From the NCBI RefSeq assembly GCF_013375535.1, contig NZ_JABXJG010000001.1:3348306-3412305 (forward strand): DNA of 64,000 bases. The letters are read 5' to 3'. Under the pieces are notes generated by a model. That model searched no databases and was not told the origin of the DNA. It saw only the letters and a program-made list of their open reading frames with translations. The stretch comes from Sphingobium sp. 15-1. Its GTDB lineage: Bacteria; Pseudomonadota; Alphaproteobacteria; Sphingomonadales; Sphingomonadaceae. Positions within the stretch are counted from its first letter, which is position 1. The number at the start of each line of letters is the position of its first letter. Made by a program: the position numbers and the translations under genes. Positions 1 through 8,459 of the stretch are shown in pieces.

Positions 1-713
1 CCCTTGACCGCCTGCCCGCCGACGATCGGGGAAACGGCCACGACAGGGGCGCTCGCCCCCGCCAGAGCCTCCCGCATTCCGGGCACCGCCAGAATCGGGT
101 CGACGCTCAGCCATGGATTGGAGGGCGCGATCACTATGGCGCGGGTTTCGGGATCGCTGATCGCCTCGATCACGCCGGGGGCAGGGCGCGCATGTTCCGC
201 GCCCTCGAAGCGGATCGCCTGGACCGCCGGCGCGCAGCGCTGCTCGACGAAATAGCGCTGAAAGGGGAGGTCGCCCGCATCGGTGGAGACATGGGTGGCC
301 ACGGCATCGTCGCTCATCGGCAGCATCTTGAGGCCAAGGCCCCAGGCCGCCGCGAAACGGGCCGTCACCGCGCTCAACGTCTCGCCCGACGCCAGCATAT
401 GCGACCGCAGCACATGCAGCGCCATGTCGCCGTCGCCCAGCAGGAACCAGTCCTCCCCGCCCAGCGATTTAAGCGCGTCCATGAAGCTCCACGTCTCGCC
501 CTCCCGGCCCCAGCCCTGCGCGGCATTGGCCTTGCCCGACAGGGTGTAGAGCAAAGTGTCGACATCGGGAGAGATCGCCAGGCCCAGATGCCGGAAATCG
601 TCGCCGGTGTTGACGATGGCGGTGATGTCCTGCGGCGGACAGACCTGCATCAGCCCCAGCACCAGCTTGGCGCCGCCGACGCCGCCGGTCAGCACGACGA
701 TGCGGCCGCTCAC
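1..713 (-). CDS. cofD: 2-phospho-L-lactate/phosphoenolpyruvate transferase CofD (3' end cut by window)
   Basis: CofD joins the activated phospho-acid moiety to the deazaflavin Fo, forming the F420-0 (or dehydro-F420-0) backbone in the cytoplasm. The reading frame opens at a GTG whose bases overlap the cofE stop codon (GTGA). The N-terminus is [20 protein letters not shown], the glycine-rich CofD start, followed by INTGDDF-like [12 protein letters not shown] and [13 protein letters not shown], all family hallmarks. About 237 codons are visible of the roughly 310 expected, so the C-terminus lies off the window. Translational coupling with cofE argues for one F420 operon. In some Proteobacteria the substrate is 3-phosphoglycerate rather than phospholactate or PEP; the sequence here does not decide this. 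Confidence 0.9.
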   Translation of the reverse strand, partial: MSGRIVVLTGGVGGAKLVLGLMQVCPPQDITAIVNTGDDFRHLGLAISPDVDTLLYTLSGKANAAQGWGREGETWSFMDALKSLGGEDWFLLGDGDMALHVLRSHMLASGETLSAVTARFAAAWGLGLKMLPMSDDAVATHVSTDAGDLPFQRYFVEQRCAPAVQAIRFEGAEHARPAPGVIEAISDPETRAIVIAPSNPWLSVDPILAVPGMREALAGASAPVVAVSPIVGGQAVK

Positions 714-1468
714 CGGAACAGATCCTCTTCCAGCGGGCGGACCAGCGCGCCCGCGCCCGCATCGCCGGGGGGCAGGGCGAGGCCGCGCAGCAGGGCGGCG
801 GGCACGCTTTCCGCGCCCTCGCCCGTCACCAGCGTCGCGGCGGTGGCGATCTGGTCGGCCAGCGCGATCTGCGTCACCTCCAGCCGCCGTCCGTCGCGAT
901 CCTCCTCGCCGCGCCGGTCGACCAGCGCGGGCAATCCCGCCGCGCCGATCGCGACGCCCACCACGCCATGGCGCCAGGGCCGCCCGAAACTGTCCGAAAT
1001 AACGATGCCGATGCCCGCCGCCTCCGGCCCCGCCAGCGCATCCAGCAGGCTGCGTGCCGATCCGTCCGGATCGAGCGGCAGCAGCAACGCCCGCTCTTCC
1101 TCGCCCGGCCCGATATTGGACCGGTCGATGCCGCTGTTCGCCATCACATGGCCCAGCCGATGGCGGGTGATCAGCACATGCGGCACAGCGCGCACCACTG
1201 TGCTGCTTTCGCGCAGCACCAATTCGACCAGCCGGGAGTCCTTGCGCGTGGTCGCGGCCAGTTCCAGCGCTTCCGGCCCTGGCTCGACGCTGTCCAGCGC
1301 GACCATCCGCCCTTCCGCCTTGGACAATATCTTCTGCGTCACGACCAGCACGTCGCCGGTCCTGAGCGGCCACAGGCCCGCTTGGGTCAGGCTGCCGTGC
1401 AGCACCGCGGCCAGATCGTCGCCGGCCCGGATTTCGGGAATATCGCATAGGGGATGAATCGAGAGCAT
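710..1468 (-). CDS. cofE: Coenzyme F420-0:L-glutamate ligase CofE
   Basis: CofE adds gamma-linked glutamates to F420-0 using GTP and a divalent metal. The 252-residue protein is stand-alone, not the FbiB fusion with a nitroreductase-like domain seen in Actinobacteria. Family motifs are visible: [15 protein letters not shown] and [20 protein letters not shown], which carry acidic metal ligands and substrate contacts, plus [10 protein letters not shown] near the C-terminus. I chose the internal ATG ([19 protein letters not shown]) because the upstream extension is not family-like. It overlaps cofD by four bases and is transcribed first. A divergent flavin-reductase gene follows on the other strand. 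Confidence 0.92.
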   Translation of the reverse strand: MLSIHPLCDIPEIRAGDDLAAVLHGSLTQAGLWPLRTGDVLVVTQKILSKAEGRMVALDSVEPGPEALELAATTRKDSRLVELVLRESSTVVRAVPHVLITRHRLGHVMANSGIDRSNIGPGEEERALLLPLDPDGSARSLLDALAGPEAAGIGIVISDSFGRPWRHGVVGVAIGAAGLPALVDRRGEEDRDGRRLEVTQIALADQIATAATLVTGEGAESVPAALLRGLALPPGDAGAGALVRPLEEDLFR

Positions 1469-1635
1469 GCCGTGCTGTAGCGTGCAATTGCCGGTTAAGG
1501 TAGCGCTCCGATTTCCCGGAAAAAGGAAACTCATGAGCTTATCAGTGGGATTCGCTTGCCATGCCGCGCCAAGTCGAGAAAAGAGGCGATGATGAAGATC
1601 AGTGACGATATTTGCCCCCTGCGGGAATTGCGCGC

Positions 1636-2136
1636 ATGAGCGAGGTGGTCGCCTTCGACAGCGGGACCTTCCGCCGCGTGCTGGGCCATTATCCCACCGG
1701 CGTTTGCGTGGTGACGGCGGTGGAGGACAGCCAGGCGCCGACCGGCATGGTGGTCGGCTCCTTCACTTCGGTCTCGCTCGATCCGCCGCTGGTGGCCTTT
1801 TTCCCCGCGAAAAATTCGCAGAGCTGGCCCCGGATCGAGAAAGCGGGGAAATTCTGCGTCAACATCCTCGCCAGCGACCAGAAGCCGCTCTGCCAGCAAT
1901 TTTCGGCCAAGGGCGGGGACGACAAATTCGCCGGCGTGACGCATCGCGTTTCGGCCAATGGCTCCCCGATCCTGGACGGGGTGGTGGCCTGGATCGACTG
2001 TCAGCTCGAAGCCGTGCATGAGGCGGGCGACCATTATATCGTGCTGGGCCGCGTGATCGCGCTGGAGGTGGAGACGCCGGGCAAGCCGCTGCTCTTCTTC
2101 CAGGGCGGCTATGGCGAGTTCGCCCATCTGAGCTGA
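1636..2136 (+). CDS. Flavin reductase family protein (HpaC-like split barrel)
   Basis: A 166-residue FMN-binding split-barrel protein of the flavin reductase-like family. Such proteins reduce FMN or FAD with NAD(P)H and usually supply reduced flavin to a two-component monooxygenase. Visible signatures are FRRVLGHYPTGVCVVTA, VGSFTSVSLDPPLVAFFPAK, FCVNILASDQ and a C-terminal LLFFQGGYGEF. The ATG at 1636 is preferred to an upstream TTG at 1612 because the family begins near this point. The gene is divergent from cofE, 167 bases away. No monooxygenase partner is in view. A role in F420 metabolism is possible from position only. Confidence 0.85.
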   Translation: MSEVVAFDSGTFRRVLGHYPTGVCVVTAVEDSQAPTGMVVGSFTSVSLDPPLVAFFPAKNSQSWPRIEKAGKFCVNILASDQKPLCQQFSAKGGDDKFAGVTHRVSANGSPILDGVVAWIDCQLEAVHEAGDHYIVLGRVIALEVETPGKPLLFFQGGYGEFAHLS

Positions 2137-2211
2137 TCGCGCGTCATGATCCTTCGACGAGGGATGTGACGGGAGACGACCAGTTTAGGACATAACTGCC
2201 CTCAATCTCAT

Positions 2212-2305
2212 CCGTCATGCTGAACTTGTTTCAGCATCCATCGTGCCTCCAGGTTCCTTCCGCCCGTGGGGAGAAATGGATGCTGAAACAAGTTCAGCAT
2301 GACGG
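2212..2305. repeat. REPIN-like palindromic element, family A copy 1
   Basis: A roughly 94-bp element with inverted terminal arms of about 29 bases. Each arm contains its own hairpin, GCTGAACTTGTTTCAGC, so the element is two REP-like hairpins facing each other. It lies between the convergent flavin reductase and engB genes. Near-identical copies are at 12590-12681, 52771-52860 and 56701-56790. Confidence 0.9.
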
Positions 2306-2340
2306 CTATTGGTGAGGTCCGCCATCCATCCCCATCCGCC

Positions 2341-3003
2341 TTACCCCTGCGTCACGCTCTCCAGGACAGCGGCGCGCAATTCAGGCAACCCCATCCCTTT
2401 CTCGCTCGACGTGGCGATAATGTCCGGATGCGCGGCAGGCCGCTTGCGGATCGCTTCGACCACAGCCTGCTTAACCTCCGCCAGATGGCTCGCCTTCACC
2501 TTGTCCGCCTTGGTCAGCACGATGCGATAGCTCACCGCCGCCGCGTCCAGCATGTCGAGAATATCGGTATCGACATCCTTGATCCCATGGCGGCTGTCGA
2601 TCAGCACCAGCGTCCGCTTCAGCTTCGCCCGCCCGCGCAGATAGTCGTTCACCAGGAACCGCCATTTGCGCACCATATCCTTGGGCGCCTTGGCATAACC
2701 ATAGCCCGGCATGTCGACCAGCCGGAACCGCAGCGGATCGCCCACGTCGAAGAAGTTCAGCTCCTGCGTCCGCCCCGGCGTGTTGGACGTCCGCGCCAGC
2801 CCGTTGCGGTTGGTCAGCGCATTCAGCAGCGAGGACTTGCCGACATTGGATCGGCCCGCGAACGCGACCTCATTCACCGCCATGTCGGGTAGGAATTTCA
2901 AATCGGGCGCGGATTTGAGGAAGGCGATCGGCCCGGCAAAGACCTTGCGCGCCTCCTCGATCAGTTCCGCCAAATCCTGCCCAGAGCTTTCCTGTTCGGT
3001 CAA
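2341..3003 (-). CDS. engB: Ribosome biogenesis GTPase EngB/YihA
   Basis: A 220-residue TrmE-Era-EngA-like GTPase needed for assembly of the large ribosomal subunit. Visible motifs are G1 [10 protein letters not shown]2 region [14 protein letters not shown]3 [11 protein letters not shown] and G4 TKADK. Length and single-domain structure fit EngB. It is the last gene of the rpmH-rnpA-yidD-yidC-engB run, ten bases after yidC, so it is probably cotranscribed with the membrane insertion and tRNA processing genes. Confidence 0.96.
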   Translation of the reverse strand: MTEQESSGQDLAELIEEARKVFAGPIAFLKSAPDLKFLPDMAVNEVAFAGRSNVGKSSLLNALTNRNGLARTSNTPGRTQELNFFDVGDPLRFRLVDMPGYGYAKAPKDMVRKWRFLVNDYLRGRAKLKRTLVLIDSRHGIKDVDTDILDMLDAAAVSYRIVLTKADKVKASHLAEVKQAVVEAIRKRPAAHPDIIATSSEKGMGLPELRAAVLESVTQG

Positions 3004-3013
3004 AAGTCGAGCC

Positions 3014-4717
3014 TTATTTCGCCGTGGCCGCGCTCAGTTGCGGGTGGCGCTTGTAGAGCCACCATTGCTGCAACATCGACAGGCAGTTGTTGGTGATCCA
3101 GTAGACCAGCAAGCCTGCCGCGAAGGGCGCCATGATGAACATCATCATCCACGGCATGATCGCGAACACCTGCTGCTGCATCGGGTCCATCTGCGCCGGG
3201 TTCAGTTTGAACTGGAAGTACATGCTGATGCCGAGCAGCAGCGCCAGCACGCCTATCCCCAGGAAGGCGGGCGGCGTGAAGGGCAGCAGGCCGAACAGAT
3301 TGACGATGTGCAGCGGATCGGGCGCGGACAAATCCTTGATCCACAGCACGAACGGCTGGTGGCGCATTTCGATGGTGAGCTGCAACACCTTGTACAGCGC
3401 GAAGAAGATCGGAATCTGGATGAAGATCGGCAGACAGCCGGCGAGCGGGTTCACCTTCTCCCGCTTGTACAGCTCCATCATCTCCTGCTGGAGCTTCTGC
3501 TTGTCGTCCTTATGCTTCTCCTGAAGCGCCTTCATCTTGGGCTGAACGGCGCGCATCGCGGCCATGCTGGCGAACTGGCGCTGGGCGACGGGGAACATCA
3601 GGCCGCGCACCACGAAGGTCAGGCAGATGATCGCCACGCCGAAATTGCCGATGACCGTGAACAGCCAGTGGAGCAGCGCGAAGATCGGCTGTTCGAACCA
3701 GTAGAACCAGCCCCAGTCGATCGCCCGGTCGAACAGCGGAACGCCCGCCCGCTCATAGGCTTGCAACGTCTTCACTTCCTTGGCGCCGACGAACAGCCGG
3801 TTGGTCTGCGTCACCGCCTTGCCGGGGGCGAGCATGACGGGGGCGAGCGACACGTCGGTCTGGAACTGCGTGCCGGCGCCCTTGCGCATCTGGCCGGTGA
3901 AGGCTGCCTTCTGGTCGGGCACCAGGGCGGAGAGCCAATATTTGTCGGTGAAGCCGATCCAGCCCCCGGTCGACTGGAAGCTCTGGCTCGCCGGTCCTTT
4001 GGCCAGATCCTTGTAATTCACGTCATAATTGGCCGCGCCGTTGAAGACGCCCATCGGGCCGACGTGAATCGTCCAGGTGTCGGGATCGACCGAAGGATGC
4101 GCCCGGCTGACATAGCCATAGCTTTTTACGCCCACCGCGCCGGCGCCGCTGTTCGACACCTTCTGCTGCGCGGTGATCATGTAATTTTCGTCGATCGAAT
4201 AGCGGATTTCGAAACTCTGGCCCGCGCCGTTGCTCCACGTCAGGGTGACGGGGCTGGTCGGCGTCAGTTCCTTGCCATTGGCCGTCCAGACGGTGCTGCC
4301 GTCCGGCGTCTTGACGCCCTCGCCCTGCCAGCCGAAGCCCGCGAAATAGGCGTCCTTGGCGCCGCTGGGGCTGTAGAGGCGGATCGCGGGCGAATCCTTG
4401 GCGATGGTTTCCTTGTAGGTCGGCAGCACGATGTCATCGATGCGCGCGCCCTTGAGGTTGATCGATCCGGTGATCTTGGGCGTACGGATCGCAACGCGCG
4501 GGCTGTCCTTAAGGACGAGCGCCAGATCGCGAACCGTGGCCGCGCCTTCGGCGGCGGGCGCGGCGCCGGACGGGGTGAGGGGCGTGGTCTTGCCGCCCTC
4601 GATCTTCGTGGCCGGCGGATTGGCGGCGGGGAAGAAATGCTTGGCGACATAGGGCCAGCCGAACAGGATCGCCGCGGTCAGCAGCACCGCCAGGATGATA
4701 TTCTTCTTGTCGTCCAC
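3014..4717 (-). CDS. yidC: Membrane protein insertase YidC
   Basis: YidC inserts and folds inner-membrane proteins, alone or with SecYEG. The 567-residue protein has the Gram-negative layout: an N-terminal membrane anchor ([20 protein letters not shown]), a long periplasmic beta-rich domain to about residue 340, then the conserved five-helix core with [20 protein letters not shown], the cytoplasmic coiled-coil hairpin ([14 protein letters not shown]) and [20 protein letters not shown]. The invariant hydrophilic-groove arginine is in the VVRGLMFP segment. It sits 25 bases after yidD and 10 before engB. Confidence 0.97.
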   Translation of the reverse strand: MDDKKNIILAVLLTAAILFGWPYVAKHFFPAANPPATKIEGGKTTPLTPSGAAPAAEGAATVRDLALVLKDSPRVAIRTPKITGSINLKGARIDDIVLPTYKETIAKDSPAIRLYSPSGAKDAYFAGFGWQGEGVKTPDGSTVWTANGKELTPTSPVTLTWSNGAGQSFEIRYSIDENYMITAQQKVSNSGAGAVGVKSYGYVSRAHPSVDPDTWTIHVGPMGVFNGAANYDVNYKDLAKGPASQSFQSTGGWIGFTDKYWLSALVPDQKAAFTGQMRKGAGTQFQTDVSLAPVMLAPGKAVTQTNRLFVGAKEVKTLQAYERAGVPLFDRAIDWGWFYWFEQPIFALLHWLFTVIGNFGVAIICLTFVVRGLMFPVAQRQFASMAAMRAVQPKMKALQEKHKDDKQKLQQEMMELYKREKVNPLAGCLPIFIQIPIFFALYKVLQLTIEMRHQPFVLWIKDLSAPDPLHIVNLFGLLPFTPPAFLGIGVLALLLGISMYFQFKLNPAQMDPMQQQVFAIMPWMMMFIMAPFAAGLLVYWITNNCLSMLQQWWLYKRHPQLSAATAK

Positions 4718-4742
4718 GCTTGTCGCTCTCGAATCTCGTCTG

Positions 4743-4955
4743 TCAGGGAACCGGGTCGTAACCCGAACCGCCCCAGGGGTGGCATCGCATTAGCCGCTTC
4801 GTGGCCAGCCAGCTACCCTTCACGGCACCATATTTGCGGATCGCCTGAATCGCATATTCGGAGCAGGAGGGGGCATAGCGGCAAGAGGGCGGCAAAATGC
4901 GCGAAGGACCAAGCTGCCAGAAGCGGGCGACCAGGATGAGGATGCGGGAGATCAC
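4743..4955 (-). CDS. yidD: Membrane protein insertion efficiency factor YidD
   Basis: A 70-residue YidD (Haemolysin/DUF37) protein that assists YidC-dependent insertion, probably on the inner face of the membrane. The family core SCRYAPSCSEYAIQAIRKYG with its paired cysteines is intact, as is the C-terminal CHPWGGSGYDPVP. The ATG overlaps the rnpA stop codon by four bases, indicating translational coupling. Confidence 0.95.
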   Translation of the reverse strand: MISRILILVARFWQLGPSRILPPSCRYAPSCSEYAIQAIRKYGAVKGSWLATKRLMRCHPWGGSGYDPVP

Positions 4956-5425
4956 GGCTTGCCTGCCTCGTGTTCCTGCGAAGGCAGGAACCCAGTCCCG
5001 CCGTTGCTTTCTGTCGCGATCTTGGAACTGGACTCCTGCCTCCGCAGGAGCACCTTATCCTTTGGGGCGGAAGTTCGCCCTTTCTTGCGCGGCATCTCAC
5101 CGAGGGGCCGGCTCATCACCTTGCCCAGCGCTTTTGTCATCTCTGCGCGAAGCAGCGCAAAATCGCGCTCGATCCCGTCGCTGCGTCCAATCAGCACATG
5201 ATCGGCGCCCGCCACGCCAAGCGCCGGCAGCAGTTCCCGCGCCAGAACGCGAAAACGGCGCTTCATCCGGTTGCGGATGACAGCGCCGCCAATCTTTTTC
5301 GTGACCGTGATGCCATAGCGCATCGCCGGATCGCCGTCGCCACGCTCGCGCACCAGCAGGACAAAGCCCGGCATCGGTGCGCGCCGCCCGCGATTCGCCG
5401 CCAGAAAATCGGCGCGCCTGACCAT
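4952..5425 (-). CDS. rnpA: Ribonuclease P protein component, C-terminus extended by a repeat element
   Basis: RnpA is the protein subunit of RNase P, which with the RNA subunit trims tRNA 5' leaders. The body has RRADFLAANRGRRA, YGITVTKKIGGAVIRNRMKR (the RNR signature) and RRFRVLARELLPALG. It is 157 residues, longer than the roughly 120-130 usual for the family. Residues from about V125 to E152 are encoded by a family B palindromic repeat (4971-5052), which stays in frame to the stop overlapping yidD. The ATG at 5425 is chosen, 33 bases after rpmH; an upstream in-frame extension would run through rpmH and is not family-like. Confidence 0.93.
   Translation of the reverse strand: MVRRADFLAANRGRRAPMPGFVLLVRERGDGDPAMRYGITVTKKIGGAVIRNRMKRRFRVLARELLPALGVAGADHVLIGRSDGIERDFALLRAEMTKALGKVMSRPLGEMPRKKGRTSAPKDKVLLRRQESSSKIATESNGGTGFLPSQEHEAGKP
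4971..5052. repeat. Family B palindromic repeat inside rnpA
   Basis: An inverted repeat whose arms read like TTCCTGCGAAGGCAGGAA and CTCCTGCCTCCGCAGGAG, each a hairpin, followed inward by the CCAGT motif shared with other family B copies. Unlike the others it lies in a coding region, forming the 3' end of rnpA. Confidence 0.88.
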
Positions 5426-5457
5426 GACGGCAGGCGCGCTGCTCAGCGGCGCGTCGT

Positions 5458-5592
5458 TCAGGCGCTCAGGCTCTTGCGGCCGCGCGAACGGCGGGCGCGG
5501 ATCACATTGCGGCCGCCGGGGGTCGCCATGCGGGCGCGGAAACCGTGACGGCGCTTCCGAACCAGATTGCTCGGCTGATAAGTGCGCTTCAT
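5458..5592 (-). CDS. rpmH: 50S ribosomal protein L34
   Basis: A 44-residue protein beginning [20 protein letters not shown] and ending [11 protein letters not shown], the standard L34 sequence. It was found by translating the minus strand between the rnpA start and the promoter below. It is the first gene of the rpmH-rnpA-yidD-yidC-engB run. A GAGGAATGAACG leader immediately before the ATG supplies a Shine-Dalgarno-like GAGGA. Confidence 0.97.
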   Translation of the reverse strand: MKRTYQPSNLVRKRRHGFRARMATPGGRNVIRARRSRGRKSLSA

Positions 5593-5630
5593 CGTTCATT
5601 CCTCAAAATACTAAGAGAATCAGGCGTGAC

Positions 5631-5655
5631 AAAAAAGGGCCGCCGGTGGGCGGCC
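5631..5655 (-). terminator. Terminator-like hairpin in the rpmH leader (possible attenuator)
   Basis: On the minus strand GGCCGCC, a four-base loop and GGCGGCC are followed at once by six T. This is a textbook intrinsic terminator, but it sits between the rpmH promoter (5672-5700) and the rpmH start codon, about 40 bases upstream of the ATG. It either ends leader transcripts conditionally or is read through. Confidence 0.7.
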
Positions 5656-5671
5656 GCATGTCAGGGGGCGT

Positions 5672-5700
5672 CCGATAGGCAAAAGGCATGGCCGAGTCAA
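5672..5700 (-). promoter_or_regulatory. Likely sigma70-type promoter of rpmH
   Basis: On the minus strand, TTGACT (5695-5700), a 17-base spacer and TATCGG (5672-5677). The -35 matches five of six consensus bases and the spacing is ideal; the -10 is weak, as is common in alphaproteobacterial promoters. A start near 5665 would give a leader of about 70 bases. Confidence 0.6.
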
Positions 5701-5783
5701 TGGCGGAGGAGGCAGGAGGTCATGGTTTTGAAGATGGTGGAGCGGAATGTCGGATTTGGCCATGAGCTGCCGTTAAGCGATAC

Positions 5784-5895
5784 GTGCTCCTGCGCAGGCA
5801 GGAGCCCAGTTCAGACGGTGCGATGATCCACTGAGGGCAGGACTGTGCTGAGAGCGAGCCACTTGTCTCGCTTCAGTGCCTGCGCAGGAGCGCGG
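5784..5895. repeat. Family B palindromic repeat between rpmH and the dsbA-like gene
   Basis: Outer arms GCTCCTGCGCAGGCAGGAGC and TGCCTGCGCAGGAGC enclose CCAGTTC, a GATGATCCACTGAGGG core and a second hairpin, GCGAG...CTCGC. The 340-base gap 5593-5932 otherwise holds only the rpmH leader and promoter. Confidence 0.85.
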
Positions 5896-5932
5896 TGTAC
5901 TTCAAGGAAAGCGAAACGTCCAAAACCGCCAC

Positions 5933-6703
5933 CTATTTCCCCCGCGCTGCGCTCACCGCCGCCTGCAGCGCGTCATAGCCCACCGCGCCGTTCAGAACCT
6001 GCCCCCCGATCACGAAGGTCGGCGTGCCGGACGCCTGCAGCTTCTGCGCCAGCGCGATATTCGACTGGATCTCCGCATTATATTTGCTGTCCGCAATGGC
6101 CGCTTCCGCCGCCTTGGCGTCGATGCCGACCTTCGCCGCAGCCGCCAGGATCGTCTCGCGCGTGACTTTCCCGGCGGCGTAAAGCGCCCGGTGATAGGGC
6201 ATATATTGGTTCTTCTCCGCCGCCAGCAGCGACACTTTGGCGGCATCGATGCTGGCGTCGGACAGGATCGGCAGCTCGCGATAGACGACCTTCACGCCCT
6301 TGTCCCCGCCCACCAGCTTGGCCAGATCGGGGAGCGACGCCCGGCAATAGCCGCAGGCATAGTCGAAAAACTCGACCACCGTCACATCGCCCTTGGCCGC
6401 GCCTTCCCACGCCCCGGCATAGGGCGTTTCGATGGTCTGACGACTGGCGTCGATCGTGCCCGCCATCCGCTTGGCCTGCAATTTCTCGACCGCCTGCGGG
6501 ATGATCTCGGGATGCTCCATGATATAGTCGTGGACGATCTGCTCGATCGCCGCCTTGTCGCTGGCATCGACGCGGCCCGTGCTCTGGGTGCCGAGCGCCG
6601 CGCCCGTCGCGGTCGCGGCAAGAAAGGCGAAAACGCCAAGGGTCATCAATACAGTCCTGTTGGAAAGCGCTGCGCGCAGGCCGGGTCGCGAATTGTCTGT
6701 CAT
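5933..6703 (-). CDS. DsbA-family thiol oxidoreductase (membrane-anchored)
   Basis: A 256-residue thioredoxin-fold protein of the DsbA/Com1/ScsC type, expected to act on disulfides in the periplasm. Residues 17-37 (VLMTLGVFAFLAATATGAAL) form a signal anchor or signal peptide. The active site CGYC is at about 117-120 within VVEFFDYACGYCRASLPDL, and the cis-proline loop GTPTFVIGG is present. The start overlaps the stop of the M48 peptidase gene (ATGA), so the two are cotranscribed and both periplasmic: an envelope quality-control pair. Which disulfide substrates it serves cannot be read from the sequence. Confidence 0.92.
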   Translation of the reverse strand: MTDNSRPGLRAALSNRTVLMTLGVFAFLAATATGAALGTQSTGRVDASDKAAIEQIVHDYIMEHPEIIPQAVEKLQAKRMAGTIDASRQTIETPYAGAWEGAAKGDVTVVEFFDYACGYCRASLPDLAKLVGGDKGVKVVYRELPILSDASIDAAKVSLLAAEKNQYMPYHRALYAAGKVTRETILAAAAKVGIDAKAAEAAIADSKYNAEIQSNIALAQKLQASGTPTFVIGGQVLNGAVGYDALQAAVSAARGK

Positions 6704-8052
6704 TTCTTCTTTCGCTTCTGCTCGACGGCGGCGCGGGAAACCATGGCGATATCCTGCGCGCGCAGATAGTCAACCGTGCCTGGCTTCAATCCCTGCATGG
6801 CGGCGTCGGCGCTGCGCAGCGCCATCTGGTCCTGACCCATCATCGAATAGCGCTCCGCCGTCGCCAGCGCGGCGCGGGGGATGTCGCCGCGATGCTCATA
6901 GACAACGCCGAGCTGATACCAGGCGAAGGGATTTTCCCGGTCCCGCGCTATGGCGTTGCGCAGGACCTTCTCCGCCTCCGCGAAATTCGCGTCATTCTCC
7001 GTCGCGATCAGCGCATGGCCCAGCAGCGTGGCGATCAGCGGCTGGTTGGTGAGCTGCACCGCTTCCCGCAACGGCGGAATGGCATCGGCGGGCTTGCCGC
7101 TTTCCAGCAACACCTGCCCCTTCAGCTCCAGGAAATAGGGGTCGTGCGGCGCTGCGGTCAGCAGGGCGTCGACCTCCGCCAGCGCCTTGTCCGGATAGGC
7201 GCTCTTGTGCCAGGCATAGGCGCGGGCATAATGGGCTGGGATCGATTGGTCGCTTTCGGGATATTTGATGAGGGTCTGATTGGGTTCGGAGACAAAGCCG
7301 ACCAGCTTCGCTTTGATCCGTTCGAACCGCGCCTCCAGCTTCGGGTCGACGGGCTTGTCCCAGGCCGGATCGACCGTATAGACCTCCCGCAGCACCTGGA
7401 TGCGCTCGCCCGACAGCGGATGGGTGCGGCCGTAGCTGTCGTCCTGCGGAATGGCGAGGCGATATTCCTGGTTCTGCAGCTTCTTGAAGAATTCCAGGCT
7501 GCCCTTGCCCGACAAGCCCGCTTTGCTGAGATAACGCGCCCCGGCCAGATCGGCGGAGCTTTCCTGCGCCCGCGAAAAGGCCAGGAATTTGCCCATCGCC
7601 GCCTGCTGCCCCATGCCCAATATGCCCATGCCCGCTTCCGCGCCGCCCGCCGCGATCGCCGCGGCGCCCAGCACCAGGCTGAGCAGGGTGATGCCGGTCG
7701 CCTCCTTCATCCCCTCGCCATAGCGGATGACATGACCGCCCTCGATATGGCCGAGTTCGTGGGCGACCACGCCCTGCACCTGGTTCACATTGTCGGCGGC
7801 CGCGATCAGCCCGCTATGCACCCAGACATATTGGCCGCCCGCGACGAAGGCGTTGATGTCGGGATCGTTGAGGACCAGCACCTGGACATTGCGCGGCTCC
7901 ATCCCGGCCGCCTGGACCAGCGGCGCGGACATGTCGGCCATGAAGGCTTCGGTTTCCGCGTCGCGCAGAATCTGCTGCGCCGCCGCCGGACGCGCCAGCA
8001 GGGCAAGCGAAGCCGCCGCGACGGCGGCGGCGCGAAGCCACCGGACACTCAT
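6700..8052 (-). CDS. M48 family metalloprotease with C-terminal TPR repeats (BepA-like)
   Basis: A 450-residue periplasmic zinc protease resembling BepA/YfgC, which clears misfolded outer-membrane proteins. A signal peptide (WLRAAAVAAASLALLARPAAA) is followed by the M48 catalytic motif VVAHELGHIEGGH (HELGH near 98-102) and the downstream zinc ligand region SSADLAGARYL. TPR-type helices fill the C-terminal half (for example PYFLELKGQVLLESGKPADA and NPFAWYQLGVVYEHRGDIPR). The start is uncertain between 8052 and 8070, with no strong ribosome site at either. It is translationally coupled to the dsbA-like gene. Confidence 0.9.
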   Translation of the reverse strand: MSVRWLRAAAVAAASLALLARPAAAQQILRDAETEAFMADMSAPLVQAAGMEPRNVQVLVLNDPDINAFVAGGQYVWVHSGLIAAADNVNQVQGVVAHELGHIEGGHVIRYGEGMKEATGITLLSLVLGAAAIAAGGAEAGMGILGMGQQAAMGKFLAFSRAQESSADLAGARYLSKAGLSGKGSLEFFKKLQNQEYRLAIPQDDSYGRTHPLSGERIQVLREVYTVDPAWDKPVDPKLEARFERIKAKLVGFVSEPNQTLIKYPESDQSIPAHYARAYAWHKSAYPDKALAEVDALLTAAPHDPYFLELKGQVLLESGKPADAIPPLREAVQLTNQPLIATLLGHALIATENDANFAEAEKVLRNAIARDRENPFAWYQLGVVYEHRGDIPRAALATAERYSMMGQDQMALRSADAAMQGLKPGTVDYLRAQDIAMVSRAAVEQKRKKK

Positions 8053-8205
8053 GCGATGATGGCTCGGCATGCAAGGGGGGGGCGGGGCAGGGGATGAGGC
8101 TCCATCGCTGAGGGTCAATGCCTTGAACGGGATGAATGGGTGCTGAAAGCGATTATGTAGCCTATAAAGCCGAAGGTCCAATAGCGGCTTTGGGTGGTTT
8201 CCTTT

Positions 8206-8340
8206 CATTCCCCCTCCCGCAGGCGGGAGGGGGCTAGGGGGTGGGCTGGCGCGACATCAGCGGGGATTTTCAACGGCTAAGCTGGCAGCTCGCTGCGCTC
8301 GCGCCTATCCCTAACCCCTCCCGCCTGCGGGAGGGGAATG
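8206..8340. repeat. Family E inverted repeat (CCCCTCCCGC type)
   Basis: Arms CCCCTCCCGCAGGCGGGAGG and CCCCTCCCGCCTGCGGGAGG face each other across about 90 bases, each arm a hairpin. It lies in the 407-base gap between the M48 gene and rne, which otherwise shows only the rne terminator. Related elements are at 15350-15483, 54249-54315 and 61369-61470. Confidence 0.8.
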
Positions 8341-8393
8341 TCTTGGATTGGCCACAAGCTCTCGCTCCCCAGCACCGAATCCCCAACCAAAAA

Positions 8394-8443
8394 GAAAAAC
8401 GCCGCCGCCTGGCCGTTCGAACCGGCGAGACAGCGGCGTTTTG
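8394..8443 (-). terminator. Intrinsic terminator of rne
   Basis: On the minus strand, AAAACGCCGC and GCGGCGTTTTT flank a second nested GC-rich stem (GCCGGTTCGAACGGC), ending in a T-rich run. It begins 17 bases after the rne stop. Confidence 0.8.
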
Positions 8444-8459
8444 CCTAGTCGCGTAGCTA

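Noticed and set aside
8206..8340. CRISPR-like array
   Set aside because: Only two inverted arms, no regular direct repeats with unique spacers and no cas genes in the window.
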